Below are positions 21,820 to 30,908 of a DNA stretch of 64,000 nt, one piece after another (position 1 is the first letter of the stretch; each line of letters begins with the position of its first letter). Origin of the DNA: Microglena sp. YARC (lineage: Eukaryota > Chlorophyta > Chlorophyceae > Chlamydomonadales > Chlamydomonadaceae); contig CM039462.1 of assembly GCA_022414725.1 (NCBI GenBank), positions 124,067,786-124,131,785 on the forward strand, given 5' to 3'. The notes under the pieces are model-generated. The model did not search any database, was not told the origin of the DNA, and saw only the letters and a program-made list of their open reading frames with translations. The position numbers and the translations under genes are program-made.

Positions 21820-22505
21820 TTATTTTACTGCCCCTACAGCGCAGTTGCCTTCAAGTACAGACACAAGAACCGCTGTTACAAACGTACACGACCAAATCAT
21901 CGCTTTAAATAATGTAACTATGTAGCCAAGTCTGTAGACCAGTACGGGTAGGCAACACCTTGAGAATGGGTAACTCCACCCAAGTTCACATTGACTCCAC
22001 CAAATGAAAATTGAGTCATCATCTGGTGGCTGCACTGCTGCCTGAACTGGTACATCATCGTGGACTCCAAAGCCGACAAGGACACAAACAGGCTGATCAT
22101 ACCCCTCAATCGACACCAACACGGATGGCGAGGGGGGGTCTGGTGGAGGAGGCATGGAACACTTAGGCGCAGGAGAGGTGGCAGCCAGTCCAGCAGCTAT
22201 AGGCCCCTTCCGCTTCGGGGACACCTCGGGGAAGACACCCACTGCACGATATGGGATGAAATTAGAGTCAGCAGAGGAAAGGGGGAAAGCAATGTGATTC
22301 TGGCTGTACTCGAGAAAGCGAAGCTAATTCTCGCAACTTTAATTTTAGAACCGAGTCGATGCGATAATCGAGGGCAAACGAGGGACGCTTTCTTAATAGC
22401 TCAGGTCAGACAATTCCAGCAGAGCACGAGGCAGTCAAACTTACTTCTGCTCCAAATGGATGCATTAGCGAGCTTAGTCTTCTTGTTGTGGTTGCCGGAC
22501 ATCTC
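21820..22505 (-). CDS. Possible spliced minus-strand gene inside the hAT element, unknown
   Basis: On the minus strand an ATG at 22503 opens MSGNHNKKTKLANASIWSR and meets a donor-like GTAAGT near 22446. A second open stretch begins after an acceptor-like CGTGCAG near 22245 and reads EVSPKRKGPIAAG, then a Pro-rich piece and VSIEGYDQPVCVLVGF down to about 21980. Basic N-terminal exons of this kind could belong to the element's own gene or to captured host sequence. I do not recognise the family, and the splice model is tentative. Confidence 0.25.
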
Positions 22506-23016
22506 GAGGAGCAGGAGCTAGGGGCAGTGGCGACGAGAAGGCGAGGGCAGGAGCTAGGGGCAGAGAGCAGGGTCGACACTCCAACTCCGACTGCACAAAG
22601 TGTAATTAAATTGGGTAAGAAACTCGAAGTCAGCCTGATAGCAAATCAAAAAGCAACTCGCAATTCAACGAGTCAACTCGCAAGTCAACAATTTAGCTAA
22701 TCGACTGGTCTAATCACAAGCATCAAACTTACTTTGTTTCCACAAGCTTGCTGCAGCGAGCAGTGGTGAACTGGCGACACCAGGAGCGACTAGGAGGCTA
22801 GGGCACGAGCTAGGGGTAGAGAGGAGGGCAGAGGCGAACTGGCGAACTGGCGATGACAGAGATCGGAATGAAAGCAGAATGATGCCATGGAGATTCCGAA
22901 TTGATTTGACTAAGGCGATTGGGCGGTTGCAGTTCTGTTACAATTCACATCCATGGTGCAGGTTTGCAGTTACCTTTCAGCCACCAGTGCAGTCATTATT
23001 ACTCTGTGACAGCCTC

Positions 23017-23190
23017 AATTTTCTATTACAAGAATGGGGGGCTTGTCCGGCAGTACACTCAACATGATTTTTGAATACGAGGTCGGGGAGAGACCTGAAA
23101 GAGAGAGCCTATCAACCTAGTTGAGCGGTTAAGCAATGCTCGAGTTTTGAGGAGCTACCTTAACGAGCTATTCAAGCTTTAAAAGTCTGA
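23017..23190 (+). repeat. Direct repeat, left copy, Kangaroo-like element
   Basis: About 170 bp starting TCTATTACAAGAATGGGG and ending CAAGCTTTAAAAGTC, repeated with few differences at 29592-29751. The pair brackets the gag and reverse transcriptase genes. DIRS-order elements carry split direct repeats rather than ordinary LTRs, and this fits that layout. Confidence 0.75.
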
Positions 23191-23195
23191 GTGCA

Positions 23196-23492
23196 TTATC
23201 GCACCTGAACAAAGCCGCGCGAGGGGACTCCGGGCAGCAGGCCGGGGGTCTCAGAGATCGGCCTGGGCTGAGATCCTCCAGCCAGGCTGCTCAGCTGCTC
23301 GCCCAGCTGGGCCAGGGTACTAATAAAGCGAAGGAGATGGGCTGGGTGCGTGAAATCCAGGTTGTTGTTTGTCGGAACGAGCATCTGAGACCTGTCCCCT
23401 TGCCCTGGAATTTTGGGAATTTCGATTGCTTGATCGGCTGTAGCTATCACCGACGCTGGGACGGCGTGGAGACCATAAGGATTCAATGACAT
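23196..23492 (-). other. Open frame of unknown status
   Basis: A 98-codon minus frame with balanced composition (GLHAVPASVIATADQ, LLRFISTLAQLGEQL). The plus strand is also largely open here and could be an early gag exon (SSSQAAQLLAQLGQGTNKAK). I cannot tell which, if either, is used. Confidence 0.2.
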
Positions 23493-23691
23493 GGCTCGAA
23501 ATTAGCTTAGAAAGGGCGAGAAAGTGGACTGTTTTGCTTGTAAATGGTCAGATCTAACAGAAGCTCTGCGAGAGCGACTACTTGTCTTCCCTCGAGAGGT
23601 AGCGGGCGTAGCCCCCGCTCTGTTTCCCCCTGGTGTTTCCCCCGGGGACCGCTGGGTTGGCCTCTAACTAACCTTGAGAGTTTGCTTGCAG

Positions 23692-23763
23692 GGTCTGGAG
23701 CCTCTTCTTGAAGGCTTGGCCAATGTTGATGAAATTCCCAGGCAGGAGGAGGTACCCCAGCAG
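23692..23763 (+). CDS. gag: Candidate upstream gag exon, Kangaroo-like element
   Basis: A 72-bp open segment encoding GLEPLLEGLANVDEIPRQEE and four more residues, preceded by TTTGCTTGCAG and followed by GTGTGT. Phase at both ends is zero, matching the acceptor ATTGCTTGCAG at 25030-25040 before the long gag frame, which has no ATG for its first 46 bases. Joining the two is therefore in frame. An intron in a retroelement gag is unusual, and a transcript would be needed to prove it. Confidence 0.4.
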
Positions 23764-23799
23764 GTGTGTGATCTCTCAAAGCAGAATGACGGGTATGTT

Positions 23800-24950
23800 T
23801 TTCTGGTGGTGGAGGGACTGAAGGGGAATTATTCCCGGTCTCTAGATATTGTAGGAAGACTGAAGGGAAGCATGTCCCGGTCTCATGCATGGATCTGTAG
23901 GGGGGGCTGAAGGGATACTACTCCCGGTCTCTAGACATGAAAGTTTACTGAAGGGAATCCGTCCCGGTCTCTTGCAAGGATCTGTAGGGGGGCTGAAGGG
24001 AATTACTCCCGGTCTCTAGACATGTTTGAGGACTGAAGGGAAGCAGTCCCGGTCTCATGCATGGATCTGTAGGGGGACTGAAGGGAATTATTCCCGGTCT
24101 CTAGATGTGTAGGCTCACTGAAGGGAAGCATTATCCCGGTCGCATGCATAGATCTGCATAGGGACTGAAGGGAATTATGCCCGGTCTCTAGAGGTGTAGG
24201 CAGACTGAAGGGAAGCATGATCCCGGTCGCATGCATATATCCGTGGAGGTACTAAAGGGAATTTTGCCCGGTCTCTAGCTTAATAGGCAGACTGAAGGGA
24301 AGCACATTCCCGGTCTCTTGCTTGGATTTGTGGAGGGACTGAAGGGAATTATGCCCGGTCTCTAGAGGTGTAGGCAGACTGAAGGGAAGCATGATCCCGG
24401 TCGCATGCATAAATTTGTAGAGGGACTGAAGGGAATTTTGCCCGGTCTCTAGAATTGTAAGGAGACTGAAGGGAAGCAGACCCGGCCTCTTGTAAGGATC
24501 TGTAGAGGGACTGAAGGGAATTATTCCGGGTCTCTAGCTTTACAGAAAGACTGAAGGGAAGCACGTTCCCGGTCTCTTGCTTGGATATGTAGAGGGACTG
24601 AAGGGAATTATGCCCGGTCTCTAGACTTGTAACGAGAGTAAAGAGAAGCAGACCCGGTCTCATGCATGGATCTGTTGAGGGACTGAAGGGAATTATTCCC
24701 GGTCTCGAAGATTGGTCGGAGGACTGAAGGGAAGCATGTTCCGTTGCCCCTTGCGTGGATATATTAAGGGCTTGGATCTGTAGTGGGGGGCTGAAGGGAA
24801 TTTTCCCCGGTCTCTAGATCTGAAGGAAGACTGAAGGGAAGTATTTCCCGGTCTCGTGCACGGCTCTGTCAAGTGAATGAAGAGAATTATTCCCGGCATC
24901 TAGCTTTGGAAAGACTGAAGGGAAGCCGTCCCGGTCTCTATGTGTATGGA
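23800..24950 (+). repeat. Tandem palindromic repeat, about 57-bp half-units
   Basis: Around 20 units in which GACTGAAGGGAATTATTCCC and GACTGAAGGGAAGCATGTCC variants alternate, each followed by GGTCTCTAGA or GGTCTCATGCATGGATCTG and a spacer. Each has a small inverted repeat (GGGAATTATTCCC or GGGA..TCCC). It lies between the two putative gag exons. Confidence 0.85.
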
Positions 24951-25040
24951 CTGACATGTTGATCATGGTTGTTGCAGCCAAGGGACTGTCATGCTGGGAC
25001 TGACAAGCACTGGCTGACACCCGTGCTTTTATTGCTTGCA

Positions 25041-26571
25041 GAGTGGGGTAGGGCAGCAAGTGGAGCCGGACGCCCCTGCCCAACGCATGGGGGGCACCTT
25101 ACTGCTGGAGGATGGGTTGGCGAGGCCAAGGGCAGCTACAGCACTAGCACCCGGGCAGGAGCAGCTTAGGGAGGCCTTCAGGCCCCACTTAAGAGACTCA
25201 GCTGAATCTCATAGACACAACCAAGCCCAAGAACTTAGGCCGGTTAATGGGCCTGAAGAGAAGCTGCAGTTGGTGTGGAGGCATTGGGCCCATGATGGGG
25301 CTTGCATCCCCTTCCATCTGGTACGTGTTTTAAAGCACGTGCAGAATTTTGCAGTGATCAGAGTAGAATCTGAGAAGGCAGGTACCTACCGCTCCTACCA
25401 CGCAGCTAGGGTACTTGCTGGAGGCTGGGACGTTTCGCCTCCCGTGGCTACAGAGGTAGAGGGGAGTGCTGTCAACTTCTCCAACCTCGGAGATGTGGAG
25501 ATTAGAAGCCCAGGTTGGAGACCGTACCGTGATTTGCTATTGGAGGCTGTGAACGAGGTCAATGATGTTCTAGAGCTAGAGCAAAGAGCTAGAGAGAGGG
25601 TGATGGACCAGCATTTACCTCAGAAGAGAGACAGGGGTGCAAGGCAGTGGGAACCTAAGAGCCCGGAGAAGCTGATCCTACGGAGCTGGGTAGGGGTAGC
25701 TTTGACACCTGATAAGCTTAGGGGGGAGAAGGCCACCCGCCTGAACAGGAGGCACCGAGAGGAACTTTTCCTTGGGGCACAACGAAGGACATGTGGGGAT
25801 CAGCACCCAGTCAAAGACCGTGAGAAGGAGGCTGCGTTATGGAAGGACTATCAGCTTAACTTGGATGCTATGGTTTCTCAGCTGTTGACCCAGTATGAGT
25901 GGGCTAAGCATGCCTCGTACACTCAAGGGCATGGGGAACTAGGACACAGCCAGCTGCAAGGCTTGATTTTTGCTGCCAAGGAAGAGGTTCTAGCTGGGTT
26001 GGAGCTAGTAAGGGATGATATGGTGGAGAGCTTCATGCTTAGGTGCCTGGCAGCGTTTGGTGGCAAGCTGGTGAGGGTCTTGAAAGGTCATGTGGACAGT
26101 GGACTGCAGTCAGACTGCATTGAAGTGGAGGATATGGTGAAGGACGAGTTGCCCGAAGCTCGAGGACTCCGTGAAGGGGTGATTGCATTCAAGAAAATCA
26201 TGAAGACACTGCATAACCTCTGGAGGGAGAGGGATCTGAAGAGACCAACACTGCTGCCGCACTCGGGGTGCTACCAGCAGGGTCAACTAGCCCAGCAGAG
26301 TTACCCAGCCCAGCAGGGTTACCCAGGTCGGCAGGGTTACCTAGCTCAGCAAGGTAACCCTGCCCGGCAGGCAAATGGGCCTTTCCAGGTTCCCAACCCA
26401 AGAAGACCCTTCCAAGCCAACCCCAGACCATCGAACGGGCCAAGGGTTATGTGCAGGGATTTCCTTCAGGGAGCTTGCAACTTTGGAGAACGTTGTAAGT
26501 TCGCCATGACCCACCTAGGATTCAGGGGGCCCCAAATGCTCCTAATTAAAGAGCAGATAAAGGAGCATTAG
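25041..26571 (+). CDS. gag: Gag-like protein of Kangaroo-like element, CCCH zinc finger
   Basis: About 510 residues, probably the nucleocapsid-type protein of a tyrosine-recombinase retrotransposon. I see no homology in the N-terminal 400 residues beyond a charged helical composition. A Gln/Gly/Tyr-rich repeat (QQGYPGRQGYLAQQG) at about 415-450 is followed by a CCCH zinc finger near the C-terminus with CRDFLQGACNFGERCKF and a His three residues later (spacing C-x7-C-x5-C-x5-H, longer than the usual final C-x3-H). The frame opens at an acceptor-like TTGCAG; the first ATG is at 25087. The reverse transcriptase gene follows after about 300 bp of spacer and a small frame. It is intact as written. 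Confidence 0.65.
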
Positions 26572-26885
26572 GGCACTAAGGAGTTGTGTAGTGCACTTAG
26601 CATAGCCTGGTCTTGCGGATGGGTGGACAGCTTTAACAATAGGGGTGGTGGAACGGCAAGTTTTGAATAAAGGCTATATGACACCAAGTGGGTGATTAGG
26701 CCCTTGTCTGATTGGGACCTTTGTGGGGATTCCTTGCTTGTTTCACTTGTGATTCTTGCCTAGGATTTGGTTTAGGTTGAGCTTAACCTTTGCAATGTCT
26801 GGAGCATGGAGATACAAGCTAGGACGTTTGTGTAAAGAAGAACATCCTTTCACGTCTGCCGTCTTGTTGCCCCGCCCTGGCGGTT
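26572..26885. other. Spacer between gag and the small frame
   Basis: No coding frame. Contains GATTCTTGCCTAG (about 26751-26763) and TTGTTCTCAG (26916-26925), both acceptor-like, which could join gag transcripts to the reverse transcriptase region. Confidence 0.35.
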
Positions 26886-26925
26886 ATGTTTGTTTCACAC
26901 CTTGTGGCCTTTTGCTTGTTCTCAG

Positions 26926-27140
26926 GGATCCCAGGGGAGGAACAAGAGGGAGACGAGAGGACGCTGATAATTAGCATGCACGAGGGGGAGGTAGAAGGAC
27001 CAGGTGATGTGTGTGTAGAATTAGAAGATGACCACCTAATGGACCGAGTTGTGCAACTTCCGGAGAGGCTGGGATCTAACACCTCCTTTCTTAGGTTACA
27101 AGAAAGGAGGACGGCCCTAAGGCATCTCACCTACAGATGA
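26926..27140 (+). CDS. Small acidic frame overlapping the reverse transcriptase start
   Basis: A stretch open to TGA at 27138-27140. Read after the acceptor-like CTCAG it gives IPGEEQEGDERTLIISMHEG and continues through VELEDDHLMDRVVQLPERLG. Its stop overlaps the ATG of the next gene (ATGA at 27137-27140). This could be the N-terminal exon of the polymerase polyprotein, reached by frameshift or splicing, or a separate small protein translated by coupling. I do not recognise a domain. Confidence 0.4.
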
Positions 27141-29350
27141 GAGGGGCTGTTGATGACCTTGTAAGGTTAACAAGGGACCCCGAGTGGCAGCCCCTAATAG
27201 AAGATGGATGGAAAGAGAGTCTAGAATCTGAGCTTCCAGATCCAGATGCGTTCAAAGCAGGAACCATTAGGGACCACGGAGAGGTGTGGAAGGAGTACTT
27301 CCCGGTGTCAGGGGGTGAGACTAAGAAATCCAAAGAGGTGATGAGGTGGATTAGCAATGGGGTGAACTGGAAAATGGTACCCATAGACCACCCTCAGCAA
27401 CAGTTTGCCCCAGCCAGGAAAAAGAAGTTGAAGATAGTAAGGGCAATGTTACAGAGAGTGATCCCAAAGGGGGAGAAGGTGGACCAGTACCTAGGAGGGG
27501 ACAGGCCGAGGAAAGTGGTTTTCCCTAACCACGAGAGTGTGGGCAGGCATGAGGATTTCACACGGGGCGAGGTAGTTGCCAGGAAAAGGAAAGGGGTAGT
27601 GAGGGTATGGGACGGTGTGGAGGCTCCTGTGGCAGTGAACGGGTTGAGGGTGGTGGAGGATAAGCTGCCTAAGCTTAGGTTGTGCATCAACCCCAGCTAC
27701 CCCAACATGTTCTGGCAGTACAGGAAGCTCCAGTATGAGAGACTAGGAGACTTGGTGCACTTGGCAAGGGAGGGGGACTGGGCTTTCACGACAGATGACA
27801 AGTCTGGGTACTGGCATGTACCGTTGCACACGGACATGTGGCAATACCTGGCCTTCAGCCTAGATGGGGAAGTCCTGTGTTTCACCCACCTGCCCTTTGG
27901 CCCTGGACCGGCGTGTTTCATCTACTCCCAGATCAAGGAGGTGGTGTTTAGTCCCCTAAGGAGAATGGGTGTGAGAATGCTGTACTTGATTGACGATGAG
28001 TTGACCTTGCAGGAGGGTGAGGCCAGGACTCAAAAGCAAGCCATAGCCATGGCTAGACTGTTGGCTAGCCTAGGATTTATTCTGAGCCTGTCCAAGTGCC
28101 AGCTGAAGGCTACACAGGTGGCAAGGTTTTTGGGGATGATGGTGGATCTGCGGGAAAAAGCGTTCTCGATCCCAGAGGACAAAAAGTCTGCTTTGGCGGG
28201 TTTCATGAGGGATGTCATAGGCCGAGCTGAAGTGTCGGGTAGGGTGCTGGTCAGCATGGCTGGGAAGATCATGGCTCTGGCACCAGCTATGGAGTTGGCC
28301 CCGTTGTTAGCAAGAGACATCCACAAGGCTAGGATGGGGGCCTTGAGGTGGGATCAGGTTTACCCTTCACCTGAGGCCTTGAAGGCTGATGCTGAGTTGA
28401 TGCTAAACATGATGGAGGCTAGCTCAGGGAAGAAGTGGTTTAGGAGACCACTAGCGTTTAGGCTGGTGGGGGATGCTTCTGAGTCATGCCTGGCAGCGTT
28501 CACACCTGATGGTGAATTTTCAGAAGCTATCGTGCAGCCTTTCACCACTGCCCAGATGGCAGCAGTGGCTAACAACGAATGGTCAAGCTCTAGCAGAGAG
28601 CTGAGTGCGTTGGAGGTGGCCATTGAGGTTATTCATGAGCAGAGGCCAGGATTCATGGCTGGCAAGAGGTTGTGCTATGGCACAGACAGCATGGTGGCGA
28701 TGCAAACAGCTATGGGGATGAAAGGAAATGGGAGCTTGTTTCCCATAGTGAAAAGGATTAGGCTACGGTGCTTTCAGTTGGACGTGGAGCTTGATGTGGA
28801 ATGGAGGCCGAGAGAGCACCCTGAGCAACAACTGGCAGACGACCATTCCAAGTTGGTGGACAACTCTGACTGGAGTTTGCAGGAGGATGTGTATAGGGAC
28901 GTAGTGAACCGGGAGGTGTTAGGAGGTAGGAAGCCAACACTGGATGTGTTTGCACATGGAGCAAACACACGGGTAGTAGGAGCGAACTATTCCAAAATAT
29001 GGGGTATTGGTTGCAAGGGGATTGATGCCTTTGACCAGTCTTGGGTCAGGCCAGAGGCTGAATACCCTGGGGTGGCACAACTGGCTTACATCAATGGACC
29101 CTTCAACATGATGGGTGAGATCTTGGAAGAGGTCAGAAAGCAGAGAGTTGACTGCATAGTGATAGTACCTGTGTGGCCTAAGACCTGGAGGGCCATCCTT
29201 GCTGAGCTGCCCATTAGGGACACATGGGACTTGCCCATGAGGAGTGACTTGTGGCAGCCAGGAGCTCTCATCCCTTTGGGGGAGAGGAAGTGCAAGGGAG
29301 TTGCATACAAGGTCCAGGCCCTGTATGTCCTTTGGAAGAAATTGGGATGA
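27137..29350 (+). CDS. Reverse transcriptase/RNase H of Kangaroo-like (DIRS-order) retroelement
   Basis: 737 residues, uninterrupted. Reverse transcriptase: KLRLCINPSYPN at 179-190, motif A FTTDDKSGYWHVPL at 218-231, LPFGPGPACF at 252-261, and motif C LYLIDDELTL at 282-291, where LIDD replaces the usual YxDD. RNase H: Asp446 in GDASES, Glu near 488 in SSRELSALE, Asp517 in GTDSMVAM, and Asp568 in LADDHSK. A C-terminal segment (PTLDVFAHGANTR at 600 and VDCIVIVPVWPKTW at 671) is characteristic of DIRS-type polymerases, where PTLDLFA and a VAPxWP motif recur. It would copy the element RNA to DNA. Direct repeats flank the gag-polymerase block and an antisense recombinase lies downstream. The intact frame suggests a fairly young insertion. 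Confidence 0.9.
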   Translation: MRGAVDDLVRLTRDPEWQPLIEDGWKESLESELPDPDAFKAGTIRDHGEVWKEYFPVSGGETKKSKEVMRWISNGVNWKMVPIDHPQQQFAPARKKKLKIVRAMLQRVIPKGEKVDQYLGGDRPRKVVFPNHESVGRHEDFTRGEVVARKRKGVVRVWDGVEAPVAVNGLRVVEDKLPKLRLCINPSYPNMFWQYRKLQYERLGDLVHLAREGDWAFTTDDKSGYWHVPLHTDMWQYLAFSLDGEVLCFTHLPFGPGPACFIYSQIKEVVFSPLRRMGVRMLYLIDDELTLQEGEARTQKQAIAMARLLASLGFILSLSKCQLKATQVARFLGMMVDLREKAFSIPEDKKSALAGFMRDVIGRAEVSGRVLVSMAGKIMALAPAMELAPLLARDIHKARMGALRWDQVYPSPEALKADAELMLNMMEASSGKKWFRRPLAFRLVGDASESCLAAFTPDGEFSEAIVQPFTTAQMAAVANNEWSSSSRELSALEVAIEVIHEQRPGFMAGKRLCYGTDSMVAMQTAMGMKGNGSLFPIVKRIRLRCFQLDVELDVEWRPREHPEQQLADDHSKLVDNSDWSLQEDVYRDVVNREVLGGRKPTLDVFAHGANTRVVGANYSKIWGIGCKGIDAFDQSWVRPEAEYPGVAQLAYINGPFNMMGEILEEVRKQRVDCIVIVPVWPKTWRAILAELPIRDTWDLPMRSDLWQPGALIPLGERKCKGVAYKVQALYVLWKKLG

Positions 29351-29590
29351 CCATCCAAGGCTTTGGGCCAAAATGAGTTGGGTGTGTGATCCTGGGATAT
29401 GCCCAGGACCAATTATGTTGGGGGGTTAGAGGAAAGGTGTTGCGGAGTCGAAAGTTTTGCAAACAAGAAGGCTAGGCAGGAGGGCCTAGCCTAGAGACTC
29501 AGTACCACCTTTCAAAGCCACGTCACCACAACCCATTCTGACTCAGGAGAGTCGGTGTTGGTGTACTGCTTAGAGCATTCTCTTCCTTTC
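29351..29590. other. 3' untranslated region of the polymerase transcript
   Basis: No coding frame. Ends at the second direct repeat. Confidence 0.4.
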
Positions 29591-29591
29591 T

Positions 29592-29751
29592 ATTACAAGA
29601 ATGGGGGGCTTGTCCGGCAGTACACTCAACATGATTTTTGAATACGAGGTCGGGGAGAGACCTGAAAGAGAGAGCCTATCAACTTTGTTGAGCGGTTAAG
29701 CAAGGCTTGAGTTTTGAGGAGCTACCTTAACGATCTATTCAAGCTTTAAAA
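29592..29751 (+). repeat. Direct repeat, right copy, Kangaroo-like element
   Basis: Near-identical to 23017-23190 (shares TGGGGGGCTTGTCCGGCAGT and GAGTTTTGAGGAGCTACCTT). The bases after it differ from those after the left copy, so only this segment is repeated. Confidence 0.75.
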
Positions 29752-30115
29752 GTCCCACCCACCCACCCCTTGAATACAGCTAAGAAGGGGAAGACAAAAG
29801 GGTTATGGTTTACAAAATTAAACATAAACTCTGATAAACCCCAGGGAGCTCTGAAACGAGAACTAGAGGGTATGACCTGAGAAGCATGTCTAGAGTACTT
29901 GATCAGGTCATGTCTATGTTTAGGGAAGTCTATGATCAAGGCAATATAGGATTTGAGAAGTCTGTCTACAGTAACATGATGGAAATACATAATGTTACTG
30001 GGCAGGAATGTTAGCACAAATTGAGGGTGTTGATGGATTAATGATAGCCAGTCAAGCAAAAGTGGCTAGGAGGACGAAGAGTAAGATTGGGCTGCCTAAT
30101 GCAGTGCCAAGTAGT

Positions 30116-30681
30116 TTACTCCCGACCAAGGCGAGCTAGATGGCGTTCGGGGTGCAAGTAGAGCTGGACGACAGCAGGGGTCTGGATCCGGCCAGCGGCA
30201 GCAGCTGCTGCAAGCTGAGCAGACTGAGAGGGGCCAGCTGCCTGAGCAGCAGCTTGCAAGGCTCCACGGCGAAAGCTGTGAGCAGTCTCGTGGTTGAACA
30301 GCTGGATGGCTTTCAGGTGTTTCTGGACCATCTTGGTGAAAAGGCATCCAGAGTAGGGAGCCTCCCTGAACCCCTTCTGGGTGTAGGTAGAGGACGGAGG
30401 ATGTAGTGCCGAATGGGAAAGCCAGACAAATAGCACATCTGTTGGAAGGCCCACAAGTGGCTCAGTAGGCAAACAGCAGGCTGAGGGTGTAGCTTGATGT
30501 AGACTGGGGCTTGGTAGACCCTACCCTTCTTCTTGGTCTTGGTGCCATGAGTAGGAAGGGACAGCAGCACTTCAGGCATGGGGACACTGGGGTCATACCC
30601 ATTAGGGTACAGTTGAACCTGGTTGGGGGTGTGCAGATCAGGGAGGCACAACTTGCCACCTTCAGTGTTGAAGTCACTCAC
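30116..30681 (-). pseudogene. Tyrosine recombinase, antisense, truncated and frameshifted
   Basis: Read on the minus strand. The upstream piece (30681 to about 30400) has LPTHGTKTKKKGRVYQAPVY, a lysine-rich beta-hairpin region, followed by LLSHLWAFQQM. After a frameshift near 30400 the reading continues as YSGCLFTKMVQKHLKAIQLF, then HSFRRGALQAAAQAAG with the H-x-x-R pair, and VVQLYLHPERH with the presumed nucleophile Tyr. These are the C-terminal catalytic boxes of tyrosine recombinases. The N-terminal part with the first catalytic Arg is missing. Kangaroo from Volvox carteri is known for a recombinase on the strand opposite gag and polymerase, as here. The recombinase would integrate circular DNA copies; this one cannot. 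Confidence 0.65.
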
Positions 30682-30689
30682 TCACTCAC

Positions 30690-30900
30690 TGAGTGAGTAT
30701 CACTCTATCTGATCTGGGGAAAGAGAGAAAGCGCAGAAAGCGCAGAAAGCGCACAGTCAGTAAAAATAGGAGAGCGCACAGGTAGTCAAAAAAACTGCCC
30801 GGAGCGCGCAGAGGGTGTTTAAAAAACTGCCCGTTTAGCACAGTCGGGCTCCAAAACCCTGCCCGTTTTCGCTCAGTCGCGCGCGCGATGTAGTACCCTG
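30690..30900. repeat. hAT right subterminal region with GCGC repeats
   Basis: Contains AAAGCGCAGAAAGCGCAGAA, AAAAAACTGCCCG (twice) and GCGCGCGCG, and ends with the inverted terminus ATGTAGTACCCTG. Composition matches the 177-bp hAT MITE at 12931. Probably transposase-binding subterminal sequence. Confidence 0.6.
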
Positions 30901-30908
30901 CTGCCTAC

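Larger units (their letters stand above)
21770..30900. mobile_element. hAT-type DNA transposon (about 9.1 kb with nested retroelement)
   Basis: The left end is CAGGGTACTACAT (21770) and the right end is its exact inverse (ATGTAGTACCCTG ending at 30900), a 13-bp perfect terminal inverted repeat. The 8-bp direct repeat CTGCCTAC lies immediately outside at 21762-21769 and 30901-30908. Both ends carry subterminal CTGCCCGTTT or CTGCCCG motifs. This is the hAT superfamily signature, although no hAT transposase (DDE or dimerisation domain) was recognised. The Kangaroo-like element at about 23017-30690 accounts for most of the length, leaving roughly 1.5 kb of hAT sequence. Confidence 0.85.

Noticed and set aside
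23800..24950. Evenly spaced palindromic repeats resembling a CRISPR array.
   Set aside because: The spacers are themselves repeated, units vary in length, no cas genes are present and the context is a eukaryotic retroelement.
28919..29371. 150-codon minus frame and other minus frames over the polymerase gene.
   Set aside because: Shadows of the intact plus-strand reverse transcriptase.
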